Position numbers and translations under genes: made by a program
Part shown: piece by piece, positions 18,506 through 26,952 of the stretch
How positions within the stretch are numbered: position 1 is the first letter of the stretch
Layout: each line of letters starts with the position of its first letter
Assembly (NCBI RefSeq): GCF_020829625.1
Contig: NZ_JAIVFX010000030.1
Span: 1-64,000, forward strand
Source: Nostoc sp. XA010
Lineage (GTDB): Bacteria > Cyanobacteriota > Cyanobacteriia > Cyanobacteriales > Nostocaceae
Direction: 5' to 3'
DNA: 64,000 bases
The notes under the pieces: generated by a model
The model's input: the letters and a program-made list of their open reading frames with translations, nothing else
What the model was told of the DNA's origin: nothing
Database searches by the model: none

Positions 18506-19933
18506 ATGGTTTCTAACAATGGTATTTTAGAACAACAAAATTTTCAAGTCACACTCCCGCATATCTGGGAGCATGATATAAGCGATGTCTACGACGAGCT
18601 TCGCTTACGTCAGCAGAGTTTCTTAGCCTTACAGACAAAAAATACAGCGTTAGAGTCAAAAGTGCAAGAACTATTGGCTGAATTAAATGCTGCTAAAGAG
18701 GAATTATGTCGTGAGAAAGCTTCATATCAGCAGACACAGATAGAACTAGAAAAGTCTCTTTCTTTGCTCCAGGCAACTTTTGATTCCACTGCTGACAGTA
18801 TTATTGCTATCAGTTGTAAGGGAGATATTCTTACCTGTAACCAAAAATTTTTCCAAATGTGGCAGATTCCAGATTCGATGATGATGTCACAAAACCCTAA
18901 CCAGTATGTAACTTTCTATAAAGACCAACTTAAAAATCCAGAAATTTTTTGCGGACGCATTCAAGAACTAGATGGTCAATTGGATTTTCGAGACTACGAT
19001 ATCCTGGAATTCAAGGATGGAAGGTTTTTCGAGCAATACTGTCAAACTCTGCGGTTAGGCGAACAAACTATTGGCACAGTATGGAGCTTTCGAGAGATTA
19101 CTAAACAGAGACAAACAGAAGAAGAAATTCGCTTTGCTTTAAAACAAGAAAAACAGCTTGCTGAAGATAGAGCGCACTTTGTTTCTATGGCCTCTCATGA
19201 ATTCCGTGCGCCTCTAAACATTATCTCGTTTGCCACTAGCCTACTGAAACGTTATTATCATTGTTGGGCTGAAGAGAAGAAACTACAGTATTTGCAGCAG
19301 CTTGAAACAGCAGTGGAACAACTAAGCCATTTAATGGATGAATTTCTCACGCTGGATAGAGCAGAAGTAGGAAAGCTAAAGTTTGAGCCAGAAGCACTTA
19401 ATCTTGCTCAATTCTGCCGTGACATAGTGACAGAACTAAATTTTAAAAGCCATGACCATTCAATCAACTTTGTTAGCCAAGGTGATTGTCAATCAGTTTT
19501 TCTAGATAAAAAATTGCTACAACCTATTCTCACGAACTTGCTATCGAATGCAATCAAATATTCTCCAGTTGGCACAACAGTTAATGTCATAATTTCATGT
19601 CAAGAGAAAATTATTTTTCAAATTAAGGATAGAGGAATTGGCATTTCACCGACAGACCAACAACGGCTGTTTGAACCATTTTATCGGGGTGAAAATACTG
19701 GCGATATACCAGGCAATGGGTTGGGATTAGCACTTGTTAAAAAGCTTGTAAACTTGCATCATGGTCAAATTACCGTAACGAGTGAAGTCGGGGTGGGTAC
19801 AACGTTTACAATCACCTTGCCATTTTGTCAACCAGTGAAAGCCCAAGCCTATCACTACATTAGATCAGCACTAAGAGAAAGCCAAAACGTGATTGTCATA
19901 GAATTTGCATCTCGTGTAAAAAAGTTCAATTAA
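18506..19933 (+). CDS. PAS-domain sensor histidine kinase
   Basis: A 475-residue soluble kinase. An N-terminal coiled coil (about 30-90: LRLRQQSFLALQTKNTALES) is followed by a PAS domain (about 90-200), a HisKA domain with phospho-accepting His231 in MASHEFRAPLNII, and an HATPase domain (NLLSNAIKYS, DRGIGISPTDQQRLFEPFYR, GNGLGLALVKKL). There is no transmembrane segment, so it probably senses a cytoplasmic signal. The ATG follows GGAAG. The response-regulator gene begins about 70 bases downstream and is the likely partner. A degenerate dispersed repeat (18582-18611) is part of the N-terminal coding sequence in frame. Function is secure at family level and the signal is unknown. Confidence 0.9.
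   Translation: MVSNNGILEQQNFQVTLPHIWEHDISDVYDELRLRQQSFLALQTKNTALESKVQELLAELNAAKEELCREKASYQQTQIELEKSLSLLQATFDSTADSIIAISCKGDILTCNQKFFQMWQIPDSMMMSQNPNQYVTFYKDQLKNPEIFCGRIQELDGQLDFRDYDILEFKDGRFFEQYCQTLRLGEQTIGTVWSFREITKQRQTEEEIRFALKQEKQLAEDRAHFVSMASHEFRAPLNIISFATSLLKRYYHCWAEEKKLQYLQQLETAVEQLSHLMDEFLTLDRAEVGKLKFEPEALNLAQFCRDIVTELNFKSHDHSINFVSQGDCQSVFLDKKLLQPILTNLLSNAIKYSPVGTTVNVIISCQEKIIFQIKDRGIGISPTDQQRLFEPFYRGENTGDIPGNGLGLALVKKLVNLHHGQITVTSEVGVGTTFTITLPFCQPVKAQAYHYIRSALRESQNVIVIEFASRVKKFN
18582..18611 (+). repeat. Degenerate small dispersed repeat inside the kinase gene
   Basis: GCGATGTCTACGACGAGC followed by TTCGCTTACGTC resembles the dispersed repeat family. It encodes SDVYDELRLR at the start of the coiled coil without a frame break. 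It is less similar than the other copies, so the assignment is moderate. Confidence 0.5.
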
Positions 19934-20003
19934 CTGAATTTCAGGTTTTATAACAATCTCTGCAAGAGAGTTTTTATCCAGCAACTCAATAGTTGAAAAG
20001 ACA

Positions 20004-20807
20004 ATGAAAAAAATTTTAGTCATCGAAGATGAGGCAGTAAGCCGAGAAATGTTTCTAGACAGTTTAGAGGCAGAAGGGTTCAATGCGATTGGTGCAGAAA
20101 ACGGTCTTGTGGGCATTCAGCAGGCACAAGAACACTTGCCAGACCTAGTAATTTGCAACATTTTCATGCCAGAACTTGATGGTTATGGTGTCCTCACCAC
20201 GTTGCGCCAAAACTCTGTAACAGCAACAATACCCCTCATTTTTCTCAGTGCTAAGGCTACTAAAACTGAGATTCGTCAAGGTATGAATCTGGGAGCTGAT
20301 GACTATCTTACCAAGCCCTTTACTGTAGAGGAATTATTAGAGGCGATCACTGCTCAGATAAAAAAACGAGCAGCCCAAAAGCAGTTGTATATTGCTGAGT
20401 TTCAGGAAATTCCTAAGCCAAAGAGTAGTCAGACTAAAAAACCAGTAAACCCCCTAACTCTGTTGCCTTCTGATCCTGATTTTCGTGAGGTCTTTGAGTT
20501 CATCGAAGCAAATTACCATCAACCGATAGGTTTAACTGACGTAGCCCAAGCAGTTGGTTATTCAGCAGCTTACTTAACTGACCTAGTGCGACGGCAAACT
20601 GGAGAAACAGTGCATCAATGGATTGCCAAACGCCGCATGGCAGCAGCGTGTTCCTTGCTCCTAGAAACTAACCAATCAATTGAGCAAATTGCTGAGACAG
20701 TAGGCTATCGCTATGCGGGATGTTTCTTTCGCCAGTTTCGCATCAGCTTTGGAACGACTCCTCAAGTTTGGCGAAAAATGCAACGCATTCAATCGAGCGC
20801 CAAATAG
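20004..20807 (+). CDS. AraC-type response regulator with degenerate receiver
   Basis: A 267-residue protein. The receiver domain (about 1-125) has the acidic pair in VIEDEAV and the lysine in LTKPF. At the phospho-acceptor position the usual Asp is Asn52 (LVICNIFMPELDGYG, where DIMMP-type sequence is expected). The C-terminal AraC/XylS DNA-binding domain (about 165-262) has two helix-turn-helices (LTDVAQAVGYSAAYLTDLV, then SIEQIAETVGYRYAGCFFRQF). It lies directly downstream of the PAS kinase gene. Either the partner kinase controls it without Asp phosphorylation, or another residue is used. The substitution is a clean AAC codon at 20157-20159. Targets are unknown. Confidence 0.88.
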   Translation: MKKILVIEDEAVSREMFLDSLEAEGFNAIGAENGLVGIQQAQEHLPDLVICNIFMPELDGYGVLTTLRQNSVTATIPLIFLSAKATKTEIRQGMNLGADDYLTKPFTVEELLEAITAQIKKRAAQKQLYIAEFQEIPKPKSSQTKKPVNPLTLLPSDPDFREVFEFIEANYHQPIGLTDVAQAVGYSAAYLTDLVRRQTGETVHQWIAKRRMAAACSLLLETNQSIEQIAETVGYRYAGCFFRQFRISFGTTPQVWRKMQRIQSSAK

Positions 20808-20878
20808 AATTGATCACTAGTTATAGGAATGCGATTTGACTCGGAAAACTTATTTACTAGTTCGTAACTTACGTTATA

Positions 20879-20902
20879 AAAAGTCCACAAAAGTGGGCTT
20901 TT
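20879..20902. terminator. Bidirectional terminator between convergent genes
   Basis: AAAAGTCCAC-AAAA-GTGGGCTTTT forms a 10-bp stem with one G-U type mismatch, and the A/T arms supply a U-run in either direction. It sits between the plus-strand regulator and the minus-strand subtilase gene, where a shared terminator is expected. Confidence 0.7.
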
Positions 20903-20944
20903 GAAGCTATGTAAATATCTGTTTCTCGCAGGCTAGGGCGGCTT

Positions 20945-22276
20945 TTAGACTTTGGGCAACTGCGTAAAACTTGAGTGAACTAAGGTAAGTCTCTCACTGG
21001 GGTTAGCTATGGTCTTAGACCTCTGTTGATTGCGTTTCAAAGACAAACCTGCAATCAGCACACCAACACATATCACAGCTAGATTTGTCGCAGGTTCAGG
21101 AATTGGTTTAGGCTTTACACCTAGCGCTGCGATCGCTTTATCTGCCTGAATTAAGCCAAAACCTAGTCTGGAGTCAAAACCAGATACAGGGCTATCAGCT
21201 GTATTTCTCAGCGCGTTATATATCTCAGTGGGTGTTGCGCTTAAATCTGCTTGCAATAACAGCGCTGCTACTGCTGCTGTGTACGGTGCCGATGCAGAAG
21301 TCCCGAAGAAGTCGAAGAAGCCGGGGTTGGCAATACGAGGAGCATCTTTACCGCCCAAGCCGAAGGAAATCGGCAGCCCGTCTGGAGCCACAACATCAGG
21401 CTTGAGGAAATCAAGGTTGCCTTCCCGAGAAAATGGTTCCAGTTGCCCCTGCTCTAAAACAACATCGAACGTTTTGTTTGAGTAGGATTCCGCATTTCCG
21501 TAGTATACTGCTCCAACGGTCAGCGCATTTGGATTATTCGAGTGTCCGTAGATTGGGATATCAATACCATTACCAGCGGAAGTAAAGTATGAAACCCCCT
21601 GATTGACTACCGTGTTAATTGCCTGGTTGATTAGTCCTTCTGGAGGCTCCAAATCTAATTGGTTTAAAGGTGCATCAGGAATATCCGGGGGATAGACATA
21701 ATGGACATCATCGACAATAATATCTGCCCCGGCCGCTGCTAAAGCCTGAATGCCTTGACCTAAATTATCTGCACCGCGCCCATCCGTGTGGAACGCTAAC
21801 TTAGCCCCTGGAGCGATAGCATGGATGAGCTGCGATAGAGCGCGACCCTCATCTGTGGTGTCAGCTTCACTGTAATCCTTTAGCACCTTAACGCCAGAGG
21901 GTAAGTAGCCATCAGCGATGTTGGTTGCGTAGGTATCTCGATTACCAGAAATATCGAAGGTTTCTGCTGTGGCAAAGCTATCGGATATAATGCCGATAGT
22001 GATTCCGCTGCCGTCTAAGTTGTAGCGATCGCGCAAAACATCAACCCCTGTAGCTTTAGCTGCCGCTTCAATTGGCAGAGAGAAGGTAGCCGCTTGTACC
22101 TCGGCAACGAAGCTTCCTAGTGTGGCAACTATGGCAATCGCTCCCGACGTAATCAACTTTTGGGTAAAACCGTTGGCTAATTGTTGGTAAGAACTTTCTT
22201 GTTCACATGTTGGTAAATTTTTTTGATCCAAATTATTGGAGTATACTTTCATCCAACACTTTGTATTCTGATCCAC
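20945..22276 (-). CDS. S8 (subtilisin-like) peptidase with PEP-CTERM tail
   Basis: A 443-residue protein. An N-terminal hydrophobic segment (ITSGAIAIVATLGSFVAEVQA, ending near residue 62) is followed by a subtilase domain: Asp99 in IISDSF, His152 in QLIHAIAPGA, Ser327 in FGTSASAPY. The His lies in the variant LIHxIAPGA context of one S8 subgroup instead of HGT. A PEP-CTERM-like signal follows (PEPATNLAVICVGVLIAGLSL, then KR), but with an unusual extra tail of some 30 residues. It is therefore exported and possibly surface-anchored. The start is a GTG with AGGAG nine bases upstream; an ATG at 22252 is possible. It is co-directional with, and about 310 bases downstream of, the lanthipeptide precursor, so a role as a trimming protease is conceivable but unproven. 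Confidence 0.85.
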   Translation of the reverse strand: MDQNTKCWMKVYSNNLDQKNLPTCEQESSYQQLANGFTQKLITSGAIAIVATLGSFVAEVQAATFSLPIEAAAKATGVDVLRDRYNLDGSGITIGIISDSFATAETFDISGNRDTYATNIADGYLPSGVKVLKDYSEADTTDEGRALSQLIHAIAPGAKLAFHTDGRGADNLGQGIQALAAAGADIIVDDVHYVYPPDIPDAPLNQLDLEPPEGLINQAINTVVNQGVSYFTSAGNGIDIPIYGHSNNPNALTVGAVYYGNAESYSNKTFDVVLEQGQLEPFSREGNLDFLKPDVVAPDGLPISFGLGGKDAPRIANPGFFDFFGTSASAPYTAAVAALLLQADLSATPTEIYNALRNTADSPVSGFDSRLGFGLIQADKAIAALGVKPKPIPEPATNLAVICVGVLIAGLSLKRNQQRSKTIANPSERLTLVHSSFTQLPKV

Positions 22277-22588
22277 CTCTGTTTACTCCTGACTATATCA
22301 ATTACAAATCGCTACATAATATTGAGCCATAAACCAAGTTGTAAATGTGATTTATTCAGAAATCAAATCAGAAGAATGTAAGATAAATCGGCTGAAAAGC
22401 TAAATTTTAACTAGAGGAGGAAGTGTAAATTCAGCAAGTCCAAAATCTTAACTATTAATCTTCCTTCAACCCAATATCTAAATCTTTAAGAAAGTAAATC
22501 CAGTGATTATAGCAGAATTCTCTGTTAAAGCTCACTGGATTCGAACAGTTTGGAATTCCAAATATTGACTGGCGTACCAAGCTTACGC
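22277..22588. other. Gap between precursor peptide and subtilase genes
   Basis: No gene seen. TCCAGTGA (22499-22506) and TCACTGGA (22532-22539) form an 8-bp stem with a 25-base loop downstream of the precursor. This is a possible mRNA-end structure without a U-run. Confidence 0.4.
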
Positions 22589-22969
22589 TTACACTAACTT
22601 GTTGCCGCTTGCCCAACAGTCCCAGGTGAATTTTTTAATCTTACCGCTACAATCCCAGGTGAATTTCTTAATTTTACCACCTGCCACTGCCTCTAGAGAT
22701 TCCTCAGATAATTCCCCTTCAGTTGCAATAGTTGAAGCAGGAGTATTTGGAAGTACAATGTAAACCTTATTTTCAGTTTCCTGGATGAGTTCAATTTCAA
22801 GGTTTGTTGGAATTTCTACTCCAGCCTCTCTCGCATAAACTGCTTTAGGATTGTTGAGCAATTCTTGCCTAAAAGTTTCATCTTCCCAAGCACGCTGAAT
22901 GAGCTTTTGCTCAAACTCAAATCTGGTATTCATTGCCTGAGAGATCACTTTTTTCAGTTCTTCGTGCAT
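22589..22969 (-). CDS. NHLP-leader lanthipeptide precursor with duplicated core
   Basis: A 126-residue precursor. Residues 1-98 are a long leader of the nitrile-hydratase-like (NHLP) type (QKLIQRAWEDETFRQELL, NPKAVYAREAGVEIP, NKVYIVLPNTP) ending in ELSEESLEAVAGG. The Gly97-Gly98 pair is the expected cleavage site. The 28-residue core has KIKKFTWDCSG followed at once by KIKKFTWDC and WASGNKLV. Each repeat carries a Thr-x-x-Cys pair (Thr104/Cys107, Thr115/Cys118), so two identical methyllanthionine rings are possible, plus Ser108 and Ser121 as dehydration candidates. The ATG has AAGGAG seven bases upstream. It is divergent from the lanM gene 706 bases away. The leader class and Gly-Gly end are clear; ring topology is inferred. 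Confidence 0.9.
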   Translation of the reverse strand: MHEELKKVISQAMNTRFEFEQKLIQRAWEDETFRQELLNNPKAVYAREAGVEIPTNLEIELIQETENKVYIVLPNTPASTIATEGELSEESLEAVAGGKIKKFTWDCSGKIKKFTWDCWASGNKLV

Positions 22970-23137
22970 TTTCTTTTCTCCTTACTATTTTTCGTCAACC
23001 TGAGATTGACACTAACTATAATATAGATTCACTAACTAAACAGTCAATACGAATTTTTTAGGAGCTAAATATAAAAAATTAAGAGTTTTTTTAGAGAAAT
23101 GCAAAATCTTTATCAAACTCTAGAAAATTGAAATAAA

Positions 23138-23239
23138 TACAGCATTCCCGGCAGCTATAAAGTACATCCTAAAAGCTGAAGGCGATGGTAGGAGAGGGCA
23201 AGAAGAAAACTATATTGCATAATAGCCGGAAGCGCTGTA
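23138..23239. mobile_element. TA-target miniature element, copy A
   Basis: A 102-bp element bounded by TA on both sides. Ends are CAGCATTCCCGGC...GCCGGAAGCGCTG. In inverted orientation it closely matches copy C (56802-56904) over its whole length, including a shared GAGAAAACTATATTGCATAA-type interior. Copy B is at 54726-54828. Confidence 0.85.
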
Positions 23240-23331
23240 AACACCAATAAGTTCATTAACAGCGATCTAAAAATATACAATAGCGAATAAACTACCTTAG
23301 AGGTTATTTATAAAGTAAAAATAAAATTACT

Positions 23332-23441
23332 GTAGGGTGTGTTAGGCGCATATTGCATATTTGTTATGAAAAAGATGATATGAGCGCCTAACGCACCGCT
23401 TATAACATGGTGCGTTAGGCTAAAGTCGTAACACACCCTAC
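23332..23441. mobile_element. 110-bp inverted-repeat element upstream of lanM
   Basis: Outer perfect inverted repeat GTAGGGTGTGTTA (23332-23344) / TAACACACCCTAC (23429-23441). Inner perfect repeat GCCTAACGCACC (23386-23397) / GGTGCGTTAGGC (23409-23420) around an 11-base loop. It is non-coding and a strong hairpin in RNA. It probably is a miniature element; parent and target duplication are not clear. Confidence 0.75.
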
Positions 23442-23675
23442 TTAAGATTTAGTTTATAAATGGTCTCTTAGGGTGGGTATTGCAATGCTTACCTTACAAA
23501 GGAAGTGGCTTTATCATTTTTTGTATTTCATTATTAAACGTCAAGTAATACCTAAAAAAATCTGAGTCTTGCCGAAAGATTTTGGATTGTAATTTGGGGC
23601 TAATATACCCTAAACTACAAATCTAAGCGACAGGAGAGAAACATTCTGGTGTCAAATAAAACAGGATGCGAATAG

Positions 23676-26600
23676 ATGAAAGTTTCACAGCAAGATTTAC
23701 TCAAAATAACCGAGCAAGCTAGTACATTATCTGAAAGATTCTGCAAGTGCTTTGTTCCAGATCGGGCAATAATAAATGAAAAGCTGATTACCTCTCGTTT
23801 GGAAGTTTGGTGTCAGGTTGTGGCGCAAGGAAACCCAGAAAAATTTGCTAAACGCCTTACCTCAGAAGGTTTGGATTTTAGCACTGTTAATAATATTCTG
23901 GGTGATGTTCGTCTTGCTGAAATACAACAACTCCCCTTGTGGACAGAAACTTTACAGAAAGCTTTGCAAATGGACTGGGAAACAGCATATGCAAGTACAT
24001 CTCGCTGTCTGGATGCTGAAAAGCCAATTCCTTTTGAAGAAGTTTATCTATCTTTTGTTCACATAGCACGGCAAAAACTAGTTGTACAAGTTGGTACAAG
24101 TTGGCAACTGCTATCGGAAACTGTTCATATCCATCTAGAACGGCAACTGTTAGTGCAGTTAGTATCTCTTTGCGCCCGGTCTCTAGAGTTGGAATTTTCA
24201 CTATTTAGAGCGCTTAAGCAATCCGCTTTCACTCTCTTATGGGGACAAGGAAAAAATATAGGCTCTAATGAGCAGTATCAAAACTTTATCCAAGAGATGA
24301 AAACAGGTAAGCTCTTGTCATTCTTTCAGAAATACAACGTTTTAGCTCGGCTAGTAGCGACAGCATTGGATCTCTGGGTAGAGGAAAAAACGGAATTTCT
24401 CCAGCGATTAGCATTAGACTTACCTAGCATCCAGCAAACCTTTCAAGAAGATACAGGTCAGGTTGTTGCAATCGAGTTTAATCTTTCCGATTCTCACAAT
24501 CAAGGACGCTCGGTGATGGCTCTCACCTTTGCTTCGGAATTAAAAGTAATATACAAACCCAGAGGCTTAGGCTTGGAAGCTGCATATTTTCAGTTACTAG
24601 CCTGGTGCGATCACCAAAACTTGCTGTTGCCGTTCAAAATAGTTAAAGTAATCGACTGTACTACTCATGGCTGGATGGAGTATGTAGAGCATTTGCCCTG
24701 TAAGGATGAAGCAGCAGCGCAGCGATACTACCAGCGCGCGGGGATGCTTCTGTGTCTACTCTACTTGCTACAAGGGAATGACTGCCATTGTGGAAATTTG
24801 ATTGCCAGTGGAGAATACCCAACGCTGGTAGACCTAGAAACTCTTCTGCATCCCCATACCTCCGAGCTTGACCCCATAGATGAAATGGGGGCGCAATACT
24901 TGGCTAATCAACAAATTTTGGACTCCGTACTGCGAACTGGATTACTGCCAATCTGGGGATTTGAGTTAGATAAAGGAAAACCTTACGACATTAGTGGATT
25001 GGGGGGATTTAGTCAAGAAATCCCTGTTAAAAGTCAAAAGTGGCAGAATATCAACACTGACAGCATGACGCTGGAATATAACTCTGGTACAATGCCATCG
25101 GCAGGTAATGCACTTTGCCTTAATGATGTCACTCTGTTACCTAATGATTACGTTAGTGAAATCGTAGATGGTTTTCAGCAGATGTATCAGTTTTTGTTAG
25201 AGCAGCGAGAAGCTCTTTTGGCAATGGATAGTCCTTTGGTAGTTTTGGCTCATCAGAAAGTACGGTTTGTGTTTCGTGATACCCAAGTCTACAGCCATAT
25301 TCTGAATACAACCCTGAACCCAAAATTTTTGCGGTATGGTATAGACCGCAGTATTCAGCTAGATGTTTTAAGTCGGGCATTTTTGGCATCTGATACAAAA
25401 CCTTCTATCTGGCCACTGCTATCAGCAGAATTACAAGCTTTAGAGCAAATGGATATACCTTACTTTGTTGCTGACTCAAGCAGTGATGCTCTAAGAGTTA
25501 ATGACTTAATTATTGAGGGATATTTTAAAGAACCCAGCTATGAGCGGATGATTTCTCGTTTAAGGCAGCTGAATGATGCAGATTTAGCCCAACAGATTGC
25601 AATTATTCGGGGTTCTTTTTACTCGTGGGTGGGTCGTGGCATGACCAGTGCAACACCTACTAATGGCGATTTTGATTGGAATACAAAGACTCCCTTGACA
25701 CAAACACAGTTGGTACAAGAAGCAGTGGAAATTGCCAAAGAACTACAACAACGAGCAATTGAAGCTGCCGATCGCAGTGTTACCTGGATTGGTATGGGCT
25801 ACTTGCCTAATGCAGGACGGATGCAACTTCAGCCACTGGGCGATGGCTTGTACGACGGTGTTTGTGGTGTGGCTTTATTTTTAGCAGCCTTAGCAAAAAT
25901 TACTGGTGACGCAGGATTTCAAGATTTAACACTCAGTGCCTTGCAAGACCTGAGAAAATCTTTGCAGAATATAGACGCAAACTCTCAGCGTAAATTTACC
26001 AAGCAAATCGGTATCGGTGGAGCCACTGGATTAGGGTCTATTGTCTACAGCTTAGTAAGGGTTAGCCAATTTCTGGATCAGCCGGAGCTTTTGGATATTG
26101 CTAGCCTTGCAGCATCGTTAATCACTGAGGAAAGCATTGCAAGCGATCGCTCTTTTGACACAATATCGGGCTCTGCTGGGGCAATATTAGGATTACTAAG
26201 TTTGTACCAAGTTTCATCAGATTCAGCTATTTTAGATCGAGCCACTGCTTTAGGCTATCACTTACTGGTTAGCCGCACTAAAAGCGATTCTGGATTTAGA
26301 GCTTGGGCAACTTTAGAAGGCAAGCTAGTCACGGGATTTTCTCATGGTGCGGCGGGTATTGCCTACGCCTTAGTGCGATTGTACAAAACCACGCAAGATC
26401 CAAATTTTCTCGAAGCAGCAGAAGAAGCGATCGCCTATGAACGCAGTGTATTTTCCCCCAATGCTGGAAATTGGCAAGACGTGAGAGCAGAAAAACCTTC
26501 TTTTATGACCAGTTGGTGTCATGGTGCGCCTGGCATTGGTTTAGGTCGTTTGGGCAGTCTAGAAATTCTTGATACTCCAGAAATCCGGCAAGAGATTGCA

Positions 26601-26912
26601 GTCGCATTAAACACGACTCAACAGTTTGGTTTACAAAACCTTGACCATCTCTGCTGTGGTAACTTTGGCAGGATGGAAGTGCTACTAATAGGAGCCATGA
26701 AACTGTCGAATTCAGAACTACTAGAAACTGTCCAAAAACAAGCGGCAACAGTTTTAGCAAGGGCAAAGCAAGTCGGTGCTTTTTATTTATTTCCCGAACT
26801 TTCCGCAGATGTTTACAACCCTGGTTTCTTTCAAGGTACCGCCGGAATTGGTTATCAGGTACTGAGGTTAGCGTATCCAGAATTACTTCCTTCTGTGTTG
26901 CTGTGGGAGTGA
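23676..26912 (+). CDS. lanM: Class II lanthipeptide synthetase, CCG type
   Basis: A 1078-residue bifunctional enzyme. The N-terminal dehydratase (about 130-680) has kinase-like motifs: VIYKPRGLGLE near 291, GNDCHCGN near 367 and TLVDLETLLHP near 380. The C-terminal LanC-like cyclase (about 720-1075) has GFSHGAAGIAYAL, the zinc ligand Cys948 in SWCHGAPG, and Cys993-Cys994 in LCCGN. A CCG motif where many LanMs have CHG marks the group that includes the prochlorosin enzyme ProcM, which tolerates varied cores. It should phosphorylate and eliminate Thr/Ser of the neighbouring NHLP precursor and add the Cys residues. The ATG follows AGGATGCGAATAG. The next gene starts 40 bases after the stop. Confidence 0.95.
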   Translation: MKVSQQDLLKITEQASTLSERFCKCFVPDRAIINEKLITSRLEVWCQVVAQGNPEKFAKRLTSEGLDFSTVNNILGDVRLAEIQQLPLWTETLQKALQMDWETAYASTSRCLDAEKPIPFEEVYLSFVHIARQKLVVQVGTSWQLLSETVHIHLERQLLVQLVSLCARSLELEFSLFRALKQSAFTLLWGQGKNIGSNEQYQNFIQEMKTGKLLSFFQKYNVLARLVATALDLWVEEKTEFLQRLALDLPSIQQTFQEDTGQVVAIEFNLSDSHNQGRSVMALTFASELKVIYKPRGLGLEAAYFQLLAWCDHQNLLLPFKIVKVIDCTTHGWMEYVEHLPCKDEAAAQRYYQRAGMLLCLLYLLQGNDCHCGNLIASGEYPTLVDLETLLHPHTSELDPIDEMGAQYLANQQILDSVLRTGLLPIWGFELDKGKPYDISGLGGFSQEIPVKSQKWQNINTDSMTLEYNSGTMPSAGNALCLNDVTLLPNDYVSEIVDGFQQMYQFLLEQREALLAMDSPLVVLAHQKVRFVFRDTQVYSHILNTTLNPKFLRYGIDRSIQLDVLSRAFLASDTKPSIWPLLSAELQALEQMDIPYFVADSSSDALRVNDLIIEGYFKEPSYERMISRLRQLNDADLAQQIAIIRGSFYSWVGRGMTSATPTNGDFDWNTKTPLTQTQLVQEAVEIAKELQQRAIEAADRSVTWIGMGYLPNAGRMQLQPLGDGLYDGVCGVALFLAALAKITGDAGFQDLTLSALQDLRKSLQNIDANSQRKFTKQIGIGGATGLGSIVYSLVRVSQFLDQPELLDIASLAASLITEESIASDRSFDTISGSAGAILGLLSLYQVSSDSAILDRATALGYHLLVSRTKSDSGFRAWATLEGKLVTGFSHGAAGIAYALVRLYKTTQDPNFLEAAEEAIAYERSVFSPNAGNWQDVRAEKPSFMTSWCHGAPGIGLGRLGSLEILDTPEIRQEIAVALNTTQQFGLQNLDHLCCGNFGRMEVLLIGAMKLSNSELLETVQKQAATVLARAKQVGAFYLFPELSADVYNPGFFQGTAGIGYQVLRLAYPELLPSVLLWE

Positions 26913-26952
26913 ACTTAGAGATTTTTGCAACTAAATTATTATGGTGGATTAA

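Larger units (their letters stand above)
22970..23675. other. Divergent intergenic region between precursor and lanM
   Basis: About 700 bases with no gene. It must contain the promoters for both the precursor and the lanM operon. It is occupied by two miniature elements (23138-23239 and 23332-23441), so the regulatory region has been remodelled by insertions. Confidence 0.6.
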
